The notes: generated by a model not told the origin, from the letters alone. 64,000 bases of DNA from Nocardioides soli (GCF_014191495.1 NZ_JACHWR010000001.1:496001-560000); one strand, 5' to 3'. Positions 1 to 8,327 are shown, numbered from the stretch's first letter. Numbers and translations: made by a program.

Positions 1-286
1 AGTACGTGACGCCGACCGGCACGATGCCCAGTGCCAACAGCGTGTCCTGCTCGGTGTAGCCGACGCACACGACCCGCTCGGGGGCCTTCTCGATCGTGGT
101 CTCGCCGTACTTGTGCTTGATGGTGACCGGGAAGGCGCCCTCCTCGGGGCCACTCGAGGCGGCGGTGTCACCGGTGCCCGGGCTGCCCTGGCCCGCGGCG
201 TCGCCGTCGTCGCCACAGGCGGCGAGGACCGGCGCGACGGCCAGGACGGACAGGCCCGCGAGGAAGCGGCGGCGGGTGGGGTTCAT
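1..286 (-). CDS. Iron-siderophore ABC transporter substrate-binding lipoprotein (5' part, cut by window edge)
   Basis: The N-terminal ~95 residues of a periplasmic-type binding protein are present; the rest runs off the left edge. A twin-arginine stretch (TRRRFLAG, residues 4-11) and a lipobox ending at Cys24 (LAAC) suggest Tat export and lipid anchoring. The mature start is a Gly/Asp/Ser linker followed by a segment containing GETTIEKAPERVV and YTEQDTLLALG. This is the start of the FecB/FepB-type fold (family knowledge) and closely resembles the upstream neighbour, so the two are tandem paralogues. It lies 52 bp downstream of that neighbour on the same strand, with no iron box of its own, so it is probably co-transcribed. 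The siderophore is unknown. Confidence 0.85.
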   Translation of the reverse strand, partial: MNPTRRRFLAGLSVLAVAPVLAACGDDGDAAGQGSPGTGDTAASSGPEEGAFPVTIKHKYGETTIEKAPERVVCVGYTEQDTLLALGIVPVGVTY

Positions 287-338
287 GACTCTCCTTGTTC
301 AGGCCCGACCGGGCCCGAGGCGGTGGGTGGGTGTGGCC

Positions 339-1370
339 TCAGGACGGGAACGCGCGCGGCGCCTTGCCCGCGGTCGCCTGCTCGAGCATCGGCGTGAGCC
401 GGTCGAGGGCGTACTCCAGGCTCAGCGGGGTGAGGAAGTAGAGGGCTCCGGCGAGCGTGCCGTCGGTGTAGATCGCCCGGTTCTCGGCCACGGCCGGCAG
501 CGTGTCGATCGTGCCGAAGCCCTGGAGCACGTCGAACATGTCGGCATCCTCGGTCGCGAAGACGACGACGTCCGCCTCGATCAGTGCGGTGTTCTCCGCC
601 GAGATCTCGGCCTGCGACCCGAGGTCGGGCGCGAAGTCGTCGAGGCCCTGGGTCATCGTGAAGCCCAGGTCGGTGAGGAAGCTGGTGCTCAGGCCGTCCG
701 GGTAGACGTAGAGGATCCCGTCGTAGGGCCCGCCCTGCGAGAACGTCGCGGTCCTGCCCTCCCACTCGGGGTGCTCGGCCCGCACCTCGGCGAACCGGCC
801 CTCGACCTCGTCGATCAGCGCCTGGCCGTCGGCCTCGCGACCCAGCGCCTTCGCGACCTGGAGCACCTGGTCCTGCCAGGGCGAGAAGTACGGCGTGGAG
901 CCCGCCACGTTGGTGACCGTCGGCGCGATCGCCGACAGCAGCTGGTAGTCCTTCTTGGTCATGCCGGAGTTCGTGCCGATGATCAGGTCGGGCTCCAGGG
1001 CCGCGATCTTCTCGAACTCGATGCCGTCGGACTGGCTCAGCACCTCCGGCTCCGCGTCGCCGAGCAGGTCCTGCGCCCAGGGCCAGGTGGCGTGCGGCTG
1101 CTCGCCGTACCACTCGGTGACCGCGACGGGGGTGACGCCGAGCTCGAGCAGCACGTCCTGCTCGGTCAGCCCGACGCTGACGACCCGCTCGGGTGCCTCC
1201 TCGATCACGGTCTCCCCGAGCCGGTGCTCGACGGTCACCGGGAAGGAGGCGTCGGCCGCACCGGAGGGAGGTGCGGCCGACGCGTCGGGCTCCTCGTCGG
1301 AGCCGCAGCTCGCGAGCAGCGTGACGGAGAGCGCGAGAGCCGCGGAGGCGGCGAGGGGACGCAGACGCAT
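339..1370 (-). CDS. Iron-siderophore ABC transporter substrate-binding lipoprotein
   Basis: A 343-residue binding protein of the FecB/FepB class. The signal peptide ends at a lipobox with Cys22 (LASC), followed by an acidic/Ser/Ala linker. The core begins with GETVIEEAPERVVSVG, typical of siderophore or haem binding proteins, and a second conserved block (LEPDLIIGTNSGMTKKDY) follows about 60 residues later. The protein should capture a ferric-siderophore outside the membrane and hand it to a FecCD-type permease, which is not in this window. A perfect DtxR/IdeR-type palindrome ends 15 bp after the start codon on the upstream side, so iron repression is likely. Start chosen at the ATG next to the signal peptide. 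Confidence 0.88.
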   Translation of the reverse strand: MRLRPLAASAALALSVTLLASCGSDEEPDASAAPPSGAADASFPVTVEHRLGETVIEEAPERVVSVGLTEQDVLLELGVTPVAVTEWYGEQPHATWPWAQDLLGDAEPEVLSQSDGIEFEKIAALEPDLIIGTNSGMTKKDYQLLSAIAPTVTNVAGSTPYFSPWQDQVLQVAKALGREADGQALIDEVEGRFAEVRAEHPEWEGRTATFSQGGPYDGILYVYPDGLSTSFLTDLGFTMTQGLDDFAPDLGSQAEISAENTALIEADVVVFATEDADMFDVLQGFGTIDTLPAVAENRAIYTDGTLAGALYFLTPLSLEYALDRLTPMLEQATAGKAPRAFPS

Positions 1371-1384
1371 GATCGGCCTTTCAG

Positions 1385-1403
1385 TAAGGTAAGGCTTACC
1401 TTA
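1385..1403 (-). promoter_or_regulatory. DtxR/IdeR iron box
   Basis: TAAGGTAAGGCTTACCTTA is a 19-bp palindrome, symmetric apart from the central base. It fits the published DtxR/IdeR consensus TWAGGTWAGSCTWACCTWA at every position. It lies 14 bp upstream of the start codon of the siderophore-binding lipoprotein gene, where bound repressor would block transcription when iron is plentiful. Confidence 0.9.
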
Positions 1404-1457
1404 GATCATGCGCCCCTGCGCGTGACAGGGGGTCCAGATTCCCGGCTCGGAGCCGGC

Positions 1458-2558
1458 TCAGAGGATGCGGTGCATCCAGCCGAAGGTGTCCTCGGCCCGG
1501 CCGAACTGGATGTCGACCAGCTGCTCCCGGATCCGGCTCCACAGGCCCGGTCCCCCGTCCGCCGTCTGCTGTGGGGTCGGCACCGAGCCGCCGTCCCACT
1601 TCAGCTCGCCGACGGGGGTGACGACCGCAGCGGTGCCGCACGCGAAGATCTCGGTGATCGCGCCGCTGGTGACGCCCTCGCGCCACTCGTCGATGGAGAA
1701 CCTGCGCTCCTCGACCGGATGCCCCATCTTGCCGGCGAGCTCGATGATGCTGCCGCGGGTGATGCCCTCGAGGATCGTGCCGGTCGCCGGGGTGACGATC
1801 CGACCGTCGGCGTACACGAAGTACATGTTCATGCCGCCGAGCTCCTCGACGTACCTGCCCTCCTGGGCGTCGAGGAAGACGACCTGGTCGCAGCCGTGGC
1901 CGCTCGCCTCCTGCTGGGCGACCAGCGAGCTGGCGTAGTTGCCGCCGGTCTTGGCCGCACCCATGCCGCCGCGGCCCGCGCGGGTGTACTCCTCGGTGAG
2001 CCAGAGGCTCACCGGCTTCGCGCCGCCCTTGAAGTAGGAGCCCGCCGGGCTGGCGATCACCATGAACGTGACGTGCTGGGACGGGCGCACGCCGAGGAAC
2101 ACCTCGGAGGCGAACATGAACGGCCGCACGTACAGGCTCTTCTCGGTCGAGCCGGGGGCGGTGGTGTCGGGCACCCAGCGCTGGTCGGCCTCGACGAGGG
2201 CGTCGACCGCCTGCACGAAGAGGTCGGGCTCGAGCACCGGCAACGCCAGCCGGTGGCTCGAGCGCACCATCCGCGCGGCGTTCTCCTCCGGCCGGAACGA
2301 CCAGATCGAGCCGTCGGCGTGCCGGTAGGCCTTCATGCCCTCGAACGTCTCCTGCGCGTAGTGCAGGACGGCCGTCGCGGGGTCCAGGGTGAGCGGGCCG
2401 TACGGCTCGATCCGCGCGGCGTGCCAGCCGGCGTCCGGGGTCCATTCGACCGTGAACATGTGGTCGGTGAAGTGGGTGCCGAACCCGGGGTCGGCAAGGA
2501 TCTCGGCGAGGCGCTCGTCGGAGACCGGGGCGCTCGACCGGGTGATGCTGATCTCCAT
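1458..2558 (-). CDS. ilvE: Branched-chain amino acid aminotransferase
   Basis: A 366-residue fold-type IV PLP aminotransferase that interconverts Leu/Ile/Val and their 2-oxo acids with glutamate as donor. The PLP lysine is expected at K203 in AAKTGGNYASSL, the motif of the eukaryote/actinobacterial BCAT branch. YAQETFEGMKAYR (68-80) and the phosphate-binding segment near GTILEGITRGSII are also present. The ATG chosen starts MEISITRS; an open frame continues 51 codons upstream, but only through the palindromic repeat and without family similarity. leuB lies upstream on the same strand, separated by a hairpin-rich spacer, so the pair forms a branched-chain amino acid locus, possibly not a single simple operon. 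Confidence 0.95.
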   Translation of the reverse strand: MEISITRSSAPVSDERLAEILADPGFGTHFTDHMFTVEWTPDAGWHAARIEPYGPLTLDPATAVLHYAQETFEGMKAYRHADGSIWSFRPEENAARMVRSSHRLALPVLEPDLFVQAVDALVEADQRWVPDTTAPGSTEKSLYVRPFMFASEVFLGVRPSQHVTFMVIASPAGSYFKGGAKPVSLWLTEEYTRAGRGGMGAAKTGGNYASSLVAQQEASGHGCDQVVFLDAQEGRYVEELGGMNMYFVYADGRIVTPATGTILEGITRGSIIELAGKMGHPVEERRFSIDEWREGVTSGAITEIFACGTAAVVTPVGELKWDGGSVPTPQQTADGGPGLWSRIREQLVDIQFGRAEDTFGWMHRIL

Positions 2559-2612
2559 GGGGGACAACTTAGTAGGCCTTCCTAGCAAATGGAGCCGGAG
2601 GTCCCCCTCGGG

Positions 2613-2712
2613 CGTCGGGGTTTCGGCTGCTGACAGCCAGAACCCGCACGACGCGCCGAGGGCCACCGGCGTGTCGTGCGGGTTGCGGCTGCTGACAGCC
2701 GAAACCCGCACG
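2613..2712. repeat. Paired hairpin repeat between leuB and ilvE
   Basis: Two related copies of a motif containing CGGCTGCTGACAGCC lie at 2613-2650 and 2675-2712 in opposite overall orientation. The second copy is itself a strong hairpin: CGTGCGGGTT (2675-2684) pairs perfectly with AACCCGCACG (2703-2712), and an inner CGGCT/AGCCG stem encloses a 6-base loop. Each copy can fold alone, or the two can pair as long arms. For transcripts leaving leuB this is a candidate terminator or attenuating structure in front of ilvE, but no U-run follows. Confidence 0.7.
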
Positions 2713-2726
2713 GATCGCGGGCAGCC

Positions 2727-3806
2727 TCAGCCGGCTACTCGCGCGGCGATGGCGTCGCCGATCTCCGACGTACGCCGGGCGGCACCGGGCGTACGGGCGG
2801 CGAGGTCCTCGACGACCGCGGTCTCGATGGCCGCGGCGGCGTCGGCGTGCCCGAGGTGGTCGAGCAGCAGGGACGCGGAGAGGACGGCGGCGGTCGGGTC
2901 GGCCTTCTGCTGGCCCGCGATGTCGGGCGCGGAGCCGTGCACCGGCTCGAACATGGAGGGGGTCGTCCGGTCGGGGTTGACGTTGCCGGAGGCCGCCAGG
3001 CCGATGCCGCCGGTGATCGCGGCGGCGAGGTCGGTGATGATGTCGCCGAAGAGGTTGTCGGTGACGATCACGTCGAAGCGCGCGGGGTCGGTGGTCATGA
3101 AGATCATCGCCGCGTCGATGTGCATGTAGTCGGTGGTCACCTCGGGGTACTCCGCGGCGACCGCCTGGAAGATCCGCCACCACACCGAGCCGGCGTTGAC
3201 GAGCACGTTGGTCTTGTGGACCAGCGTCAGCTTCTTGCGCGGGCGTCGCTGGGCTCGGGCGAAGGCGTCGCGGACGACGCGCTCGACACCGAACGCGGTG
3301 TTGACCGAGACCTCGGTGGCGACCTCGTGCGGCGTACCGACACGCAGGGCGCCGCCGTTGCCGGTGTAGGGACCCTCGGTGCCCTCACGGACGACCACGA
3401 AGTCGACCTCTCCGGGGTCGGCCAGCGGGCCGGGTACGCCGGGGAAGATCCGCGACGGCCGGAGGTTCACGTAGTGGTCGAGCTCGAAGCGGAGCCGCAG
3501 CAGCAGGCCGCGCTCGAGGATGCCCGGAGGCAGGTTGGGGTCGTTGGGCTTGCCGCCGACGGCGCCGAGGAGGATCGCGTCGTGCTCGCGGATCTCGCCG
3601 AGCACGGAGTCGGGCAGCACCTCGCCGGTGGCGAGGTAGCGCTCGGCGCCGAGGTCGTAGCGGGTCTGCTCGAACTTCACGCCCGCCGGAGACGCGACCT
3701 CGAGCACCTTGAGCGCCTCGGTCGTCACCTCCTGGCCGATGCCGTCGCCGGGGATGACGGCGAGCTTGATCGCGCCGGATGCGGTGGAGGTCGAGTCAGT
3801 GGTCAT
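2727..3806 (-). CDS. leuB: 3-isopropylmalate dehydrogenase
   Basis: A 359-residue NAD-dependent decarboxylating dehydrogenase for the third step of leucine synthesis. It starts with the beta-strand/glycine motif [13 protein letters not shown], has the substrate loop [11 protein letters not shown], the metal-binding HIDAAMIFM segment and the NAD-binding block [12 protein letters not shown]. Length is normal for actinobacterial LeuB. The start at MTTDSTST was chosen because the longer open frame upstream overlaps the small gene before it. That small gene ends 11 bp upstream, so translation may be coupled; the leuB ribosome-binding site itself looks weak. Confidence 0.96.
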   Translation of the reverse strand: MTTDSTSTASGAIKLAVIPGDGIGQEVTTEALKVLEVASPAGVKFEQTRYDLGAERYLATGEVLPDSVLGEIREHDAILLGAVGGKPNDPNLPPGILERGLLLRLRFELDHYVNLRPSRIFPGVPGPLADPGEVDFVVVREGTEGPYTGNGGALRVGTPHEVATEVSVNTAFGVERVVRDAFARAQRRPRKKLTLVHKTNVLVNAGSVWWRIFQAVAAEYPEVTTDYMHIDAAMIFMTTDPARFDVIVTDNLFGDIITDLAAAITGGIGLAASGNVNPDRTTPSMFEPVHGSAPDIAGQQKADPTAAVLSASLLLDHLGHADAAAAIETAVVEDLAARTPGAARRTSEIGDAIAARVAG

Positions 3807-3817
3807 GGGGCGAGAGG

Positions 3818-3955
3818 TTAGTTGTCGTCGGGCCGCTGGCCGCCGTTGTCCCGCAGGTCGAGCGACGCCTGGACGGCGGCGGTGATGTTCTCGTGGCTGC
3901 GCGGGTTCTCGGGGTGGTGCTGGGCCGGGCCCCATTCGGGGTACATGTCGTACAT
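3818..3955 (-). CDS. Small conserved-type hypothetical protein upstream of leuB
   Basis: A 45-codon frame starting [16 protein letters not shown], preceded by a purine-rich GAGAGA about 8 bases before the ATG and ending 11 bp before leuB. Composition is hydrophilic with no signal peptide or membrane segment. I recall short proteins beginning MYEMYP/MYDLYP near other actinobacterial genes but cannot confirm a family. The ribosome-binding site and tight spacing support translation, possibly as a coupling leader for leuB. No run of Leu codons is present, so a classical leucine attenuator peptide is not supported. Confidence 0.55.
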   Translation of the reverse strand: MYDMYPEWGPAQHHPENPRSHENITAAVQASLDLRDNGGQRPDDN

Positions 3956-4335
3956 CGGTCTGGTCTCTCTCGTGAAGGGTCGGATGTGCTGGGTGCCGAA
4001 CGGCTCGATGCACCCGGAACGAAGACCCTCCGAAGCGGAGACCGGTGCCACTCGTGGATCACACGAGGAGAAGGACCACCAGAGTGCGGATCGCGCTTGC
4101 CGTGATGGGCGATCACGCCGCGGAGACGTCTTCGATCGAGATGCATCGAGAGGCCGTCAACGCCGAACACCGCGGCGAGGTGGCCTCTCTGTCAGGCCTC
4201 GCCGCGGCAGTCGATAAGTACGAAGACGCTCCGCATGGTGACGCCACCGTACGGCAGGAGTCCCGGCGACGACATCTGATTCCGCGGAGTGTTCGGAATG
4301 CGAGACGATCGTCCCGGAGTGAAAGACTCGAATCC
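3956..4335. other. Divergent intergenic region without a recognised gene
   Basis: This 380-bp stretch separates the minus-strand leuB leader gene from a plus-strand methyltransferase gene. Its plus-strand frame stays open into the methyltransferase, but the translation has no recognisable domain and no ribosome-binding site. It presumably holds two divergent promoters. I see no strong palindrome or box in it. Confidence 0.5.
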
Positions 4336-4902
4336 ATGAGTGCTCCCCCGGATCTGCCCGAGATCGTGTCCCGCGCGTTCGAGGTCTCCCGCAAGGCCGG
4401 GTACGTGTCGTTCTGCCGCAACGAGACCGGCCGGCTGCTGGCCACCCTGGCCGCCACCCGCACCGGCACGATGGCCGAGTTCGGCACCGGCTGCGGGGTT
4501 GGCACCGCCTGGCTGCGCTCCGGCCTGCGCGGCGACGCCACCATCCTCACCGCCGAGCTGGACGCGAGGCTCGCCGACGCGGCGGCCGAGATCTTCGAGG
4601 ACGACCCTCAGGTCGAGGTGCGCTCGGCCGACTGGTCGACGCTGCTCGACCAGGGGCCGTTCTCGCTGCTCTTCCTCGACTCCGGCGAGCCGACCGAGGT
4701 GAGCGTCGACGCGATCGCCGACCTCGTCGAGGAGGGCGGCCTGGTCGTGCTCGACGACTTCACGCCCTGCGAGATGTGGCCCCCCGTGACCTACGGGCGC
4801 GTCGACACCCTGCGCGAGCAGTGGCTCACCGACGACCGGTTCACCGCCGTCGAGGTAATGGTCGCCCCGGACGCCTCCGTGGTGCTGGCCACCAGGCGCT
4901 GA
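4336..4902 (+). CDS. SAM-dependent O-methyltransferase-like protein
   Basis: A 188-residue class I methyltransferase. The SAM-binding motif I is EFGTGCGVGTAWL (about residues 55-67), motif II centres on the acidic ILTAELD, and LLFLDSGEP followed by GGLVVLDDF is the post-motif II/III pattern seen in the O-methyltransferase 3 family. An N-terminal helix with RNETGRLLATL resembles the caffeoyl-CoA/catechol type. No metal-binding DxxK-like triad is clear, so the substrate is unknown. The ATG of MSAPPDLPEI gives the usual domain start. It is monocistronic and convergent with the SDR gene, with a palindromic repeat in between. Confidence 0.75.
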   Translation: MSAPPDLPEIVSRAFEVSRKAGYVSFCRNETGRLLATLAATRTGTMAEFGTGCGVGTAWLRSGLRGDATILTAELDARLADAAAEIFEDDPQVEVRSADWSTLLDQGPFSLLFLDSGEPTEVSVDAIADLVEEGGLVVLDDFTPCEMWPPVTYGRVDTLREQWLTDDRFTAVEVMVAPDASVVLATRR

Positions 4903-4910
4903 CGCGCCGG

Positions 4911-4996
4911 GTGGTTTCGAGGCTCAGGCCTGGCGGCCTTCGCACCTCAACCACCGGAGCGGTGGTTGAGGTGCGAGCGCAGCGAGCCTCGAACAC
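4911..4996. repeat. Nested-palindrome intergenic repeat, copy A
   Basis: Outer arms GTGGTTTCGAGGCT and AGCCTCGAACACC surround a perfect 15-bp inner hairpin (CGCACCTCAACCACC at 4941-4955, loop GGAGC, complement at 4961-4975). The same design recurs at 23517-23606. Lying between convergent genes, it would work as a bidirectional terminator-like stem. It is probably a dispersed repetitive palindrome of the genome (inference). Confidence 0.85.
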
Positions 4997-5003
4997 CGAT
5001 CCC

Positions 5004-6101
5004 TCAGATGTCGGTCGGCATCGCGTTGGTGCCCTGCTTCATCCGCTCGCGGAAGCTGCCCGTGGGGAACTCCCGGTCCTTGAGCCGCTCCATGAAGCCG
5101 CGCAGCGTGCGGGTGCCGTACGCCGGGGCGACGTGGTCGACCACGGACCAGTACTTCGCCGCCTCGAGGTAGTAGGCGACCGGTCGCAGCTGCTTGCTGA
5201 CCCGGCCCAGCCGGGCCAGCCGCGCGGTCTTCCGGTCCCAGGCGGTCATCGTGACGACGTCCCACTGCGGCTCCCGACCGGTGACGTCGAACATCATCTG
5301 ACCGGCGCCCCGGAGGGTGACCACGTTGTCCTCGACCCACGGGCCACCGACGGGCAGCACCCGGCCGATCGCGGCGTCGGCGAGCACCTGGTTGACGATG
5401 AACTCGGCGAGGTCCTCGCGTGCGATCGGGTTCACCACGCTGTACTCGCCGTGGTCGAAGATCCGGTAGGCCAGGCCGTTCTTGATGTCGCCGAAGGTCG
5501 CCGACAGGTACGGGAAGTACGCCGTGGGCCGCACGATCGTCCACGGGAGCGCGCCATGGTGCTCGCCGATCAGCTCGCCCTCGACCTGGAGCTTGTAGAC
5601 CTGCGGGATCAGCTCGGGCCGGTAGACGCCGTAGTCGCTGACGTGGATGAACTGGCGCACGTCGTGCGCCACGGCCGCCCGGATGCCGTTGACGACCGCC
5701 TCGTGGTCGACGAGCCGGCACTCCTCGGCATCGTTGGGGCGGCGCCCGCTGAGCAACGAGACCACCACGGCGGTCGGGCCGGCGGCGACGGCGGCGACCA
5801 CGTCGCCGGCCCGGGTCGGGTCCCCGACGATCACCTCCGCCTCGGCGTACTCGGGCTGGTTCTTGACCTCCGCGCTCCGAGCCAGCACGGCCGGCCGGTA
5901 GCCGCGGCGGGCGAGCTCGGGCACCAGGGCCCTGCCGATGTAGCCGGTGCCGCCCAGCACCAGCACCCGCGCGCCGTCGCCGGTGCCGGTCGGGCCGGTG
6001 GCGTACGCCGTGGAGTCGGTCGTCAGGAGCCGCCGGCGCAGCTCGCGGCTGTGCTGCTGGGCCGCGGTGGCGTCGAGGTGCGCGATCGTGCTGAAGGCCA
6101 T
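5004..6101 (-). CDS. NAD(P)H-binding extended/atypical SDR, divinyl chlorophyllide reductase-like
   Basis: A 365-residue Rossmann protein. The dinucleotide motif VLVLGGTGYIGRAL lies near residue 47 and is followed by an Arg-containing second strand (AVLARS). HVSDYGVYRP, LPWTIVRPTAYFPYLS and a C-terminal membrane-less alpha/beta extension match the NmrA/isoflavone reductase-like group that includes 3,8-divinyl chlorophyllide 8-vinyl reductases. A photosynthetic role is unlikely here, so the substrate is unknown; a quinone or other lipophilic compound is possible. Start at MAFSTIAH, preceded by a short inverted repeat that could be an operator. The convergent neighbour is the methyltransferase. 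Confidence 0.75.
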   Translation of the reverse strand: MAFSTIAHLDATAAQQHSRELRRRLLTTDSTAYATGPTGTGDGARVLVLGGTGYIGRALVPELARRGYRPAVLARSAEVKNQPEYAEAEVIVGDPTRAGDVVAAVAAGPTAVVVSLLSGRRPNDAEECRLVDHEAVVNGIRAAVAHDVRQFIHVSDYGVYRPELIPQVYKLQVEGELIGEHHGALPWTIVRPTAYFPYLSATFGDIKNGLAYRIFDHGEYSVVNPIAREDLAEFIVNQVLADAAIGRVLPVGGPWVEDNVVTLRGAGQMMFDVTGREPQWDVVTMTAWDRKTARLARLGRVSKQLRPVAYYLEAAKYWSVVDHVAPAYGTRTLRGFMERLKDREFPTGSFRERMKQGTNAMPTDI

Positions 6102-6104
6102 GAA

Positions 6105-6123
6105 TAGATCATATACAGATCTA
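6105..6123. promoter_or_regulatory. Inverted repeat in the SDR gene promoter
   Basis: TAGATC, 7 bases, GATCTA forms a perfect 6-bp inverted repeat with an AT-rich centre, 3-21 bp upstream of the SDR start codon and touching the 3' end of the yczE gene. An AT-rich palindrome so close to the start in GC-rich DNA could be a repressor operator overlapping the -10 region. The regulator is unknown. Confidence 0.4.
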
Positions 6124-6786
6124 CCGGTCGAGGCGGACGGTCCACGCGGGGAGCCACAGCTGGGTGAGCGGCCCGATCGCCAGCGCATAGAGGACCGTGC
6201 CCAGCCCGAGCGTGCCGCCGAGCAGCAGGCCGACGAGCACGACCGCGACCTCGATGCCCGTGCGCACCAGGCGCAGCGAGCCGCCGGTGCGCCGGGCGAG
6301 GCCGGTCATCAGCCCGTCCCGCGGACCGCGGCCGAGCTGGGCGCCGATGTACATCGCCGAGGCCAGCCCGCAGAGCACCACGCCGCCCACCATGAGCCCG
6401 AGCCGGAGCACCATCGCATCCGGCCGCTCGAGCACGGCCAGGGTCGCGTCGGCGGAGAGGCCGACCACGAGCGCGTTCGAGATCGTGCCCAGGCCCGGCA
6501 TCTCGCGCAGCGGGATCCAGAGCAGCAGCACCACGAAGCTCATCAGTACGACCGCCTGGCCGAGCGTGAGCGGCAGGTGCCGGATCAGGCCGGAGTGCAG
6601 CACGTCCCACGGCGCCAGGCCGAGGTCGCCGCGCACCATCAGCGCGAGCGAGACGCCGTACGCGACCAGGCCGACGTAGAGCTGCGGCAGCCGGCGACCG
6701 AGCCGACCGGCGCGCAGCTGCGCGATCGGGCCGAGGTCGCTCAGTCCGGAGGGCGGGCCGGTCGGGGCGCTGGCTAGCGTGCTCAC
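6121..6786 (-). CDS. yczE: YczE/YitT-type integral membrane protein
   Basis: A 221-residue protein with five or so hydrophobic segments. After a short hydrophilic N-terminus comes LYVGLVAYGVSLALMVRGDLGLAPWDVLHSG, whose core GLAPWDVLHSG is diagnostic of the YczE/YyaS family. A second conserved part is YIGAQLGRGPRDGLM. The molecular function of the family is not established. GTG start. It is divergent from the MocR-type regulator next to it with 62 bp between, the same pairing as yczE/yczR in Bacillus and Brevibacillus, so that regulator very probably controls it. Confidence 0.88.
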   Translation of the reverse strand: MSTLASAPTGPPSGLSDLGPIAQLRAGRLGRRLPQLYVGLVAYGVSLALMVRGDLGLAPWDVLHSGLIRHLPLTLGQAVVLMSFVVLLLWIPLREMPGLGTISNALVVGLSADATLAVLERPDAMVLRLGLMVGGVVLCGLASAMYIGAQLGRGPRDGLMTGLARRTGGSLRLVRTGIEVAVVLVGLLLGGTLGLGTVLYALAIGPLTQLWLPAWTVRLDR

Positions 6787-6803
6787 CGGGCCATTCTGCT
6801 GGC

Positions 6804-6832
6804 CGATTGGCCTTCTCCGAAATAGCCAATCG
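6804..6832. promoter_or_regulatory. Candidate YczR operator between yczE and the MocR gene
   Basis: CGATTGGC (6804-6811) and GCCAATCG (6825-6832) form a perfect 8-bp inverted repeat with a 13-bp spacer in the 62-bp divergent intergenic region. A further ATTCTGCTGG and CCGATTGG overlap gives partial direct repeats. MocR regulators bind sites in exactly this position, so this is the likely operator. Binding is inferred from layout only. Confidence 0.5.
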
Positions 6833-6848
6833 TGGAAGAGTGGTCTGC

Positions 6849-8282
6849 ATGACCGCCTCGATCAGCGCCGGCCGCGTGGCCACTCTCGTCGGCGACTTCG
6901 ACCGCTCCCCGGCGTACGCCGGCCTGGCCGACGCGCTCACGCTGCTGATCGGCGACGGCCGGATCGCCGTCGACACCCGGCTGCCCAGCGAGCGCGAGCT
7001 GACCGCGACGCTCGGCGTCTCGCGCACCACGGTCACCCGGGCCTACGCCGCGATCCAGGAGGGCGGGTACGCCGAGGCCCGGCGCGGCGCCGGCACGTTC
7101 ACCCGGGTGCCGGGCGGGCGCAGCCGCGCGCACGACCGGGCGCTGCTCCCCCGGCCGGGCGACGGCGACGCGATCGACCTCAACTGCGCGGCGCCGTCGG
7201 CGCCCCCGGGCATCGCCCGGGCCTACGCCGAGGCCGCGGCCGACCTCCCGGCCTACCTGGGCGGCCACGGCTACTTCCCCGCCGGACTGCCGGAGCTCCA
7301 GGCGGCGGTCGCGGCCGCGTACGACGCCCGCGGGCTGCCCACGACGCCCGACCAGGTGATGATCACGCCCGGGGCGCTGACGGCCGGCGCCGTGGTCGCC
7401 CAGGCGTTCACCAGCCCCGGCGACCGGGTGCTGGTGGAGTCGCCGACCTACCCCAACGCGACCGACGCGCTCCGCCACGCCGGCGCCCGGCTGGTGCCGA
7501 GCGCGGTCGACCCCGACGGCTGGGACCTCGACGCGATCGCGGCGACGCTGCGGCAGACCGCACCCCGACTGGCCTACCTGATCCCCGACTTCCAGAACCC
7601 GACCGGCCACCTGATGACCGACGCCCAGCGCGAGGAGTACGCCGCCCACCTGCGGCGCAGCCACACCACGGCCGTCGTCGACGAGGCGCACCAGGCCCTC
7701 GCGCTCGACGGCCGGGCGATGCCGCGCCCGTTCGCGGCGCACGCCCCCGACACGATCACGATCGGCAGCGCCAGCAAGTCCTTCTGGGGCGGGCTGCGGC
7801 TGGGCTGGATCCGAGCGCCGCACGAGCGGATGGAGCGGCTCACCCGCGCCCGGATCAGCCTCGACCTCGGCGCCCCGGTGCTCGAGCAGCTGGTGCTGAC
7901 CCGGCTGCTGGCCGACGCCGACGAGGTGCTGGCCGTCAACCGCGCCCGGCTGCGCGAGCAGCGCGACGCGCTGGCCGGCGCGGTGCGCGACCGGCTGCCC
8001 GCGTGGTCCTTCCACCTGCCGATCGGCGGGCTCGCGCTCTGGTGCCGGCTGCCCGCCGCCCTGGGCACCGCGCTGGCAGCCGAGGCCGAACGGCGCGGGG
8101 TGATCATCGCCCCCGGCCCGGTGTTCGCCGCCGAGGGCGGCCTGGACACGTTCGTGCGGATCCCCTGGACCCGGCCCGTCGACGAGCTGGTCGAGGCGGT
8201 GCACCGGCTCGCCGAGGCCTGGGCCGTGGTCCGCGAGCGGCCTGCCGGGGCGACCCCCACCGGTCGGGTGATGGTGGCCTGA
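6849..8282 (+). CDS. MocR/PdxR-type GntR regulator with aminotransferase domain (YczR-like)
   Basis: A 477-residue chimeric regulator. Residues ~15-75 are a GntR winged helix (LPSERELTATLGVSRTTVTRAY) and the rest is a fold-type I aminotransferase domain. ITPGALTAGAVVAQ, LIPDFQNPTGH, VVDEAHQ and the PLP-lysine segment IGSASKSFWGGLRLGW (Lys in SASKS) are all present, so PLP binding is likely retained. The ATG of MTASISAG was chosen over an ATG 42 bp upstream because the latter would overlap the putative operator. It should regulate the divergent yczE gene in response to PLP or an amino-acid-type ligand. Confidence 0.9.
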   Translation: MTASISAGRVATLVGDFDRSPAYAGLADALTLLIGDGRIAVDTRLPSERELTATLGVSRTTVTRAYAAIQEGGYAEARRGAGTFTRVPGGRSRAHDRALLPRPGDGDAIDLNCAAPSAPPGIARAYAEAAADLPAYLGGHGYFPAGLPELQAAVAAAYDARGLPTTPDQVMITPGALTAGAVVAQAFTSPGDRVLVESPTYPNATDALRHAGARLVPSAVDPDGWDLDAIAATLRQTAPRLAYLIPDFQNPTGHLMTDAQREEYAAHLRRSHTTAVVDEAHQALALDGRAMPRPFAAHAPDTITIGSASKSFWGGLRLGWIRAPHERMERLTRARISLDLGAPVLEQLVLTRLLADADEVLAVNRARLREQRDALAGAVRDRLPAWSFHLPIGGLALWCRLPAALGTALAAEAERRGVIIAPGPVFAAEGGLDTFVRIPWTRPVDELVEAVHRLAEAWAVVRERPAGATPTGRVMVA

Positions 8283-8327
8283 CGGCCGACCTCCTCGACC
8301 CGGACCGGCCTCGACCTGGATCCAGAC

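Noticed and set aside
96..2585. Long plus-strand open frame of 829 codons
   Set aside because: It lies antisense to lipoprotein and ilvE genes and has Arg/Pro/Gly-rich composition typical of the complementary frame of GC-rich coding DNA.
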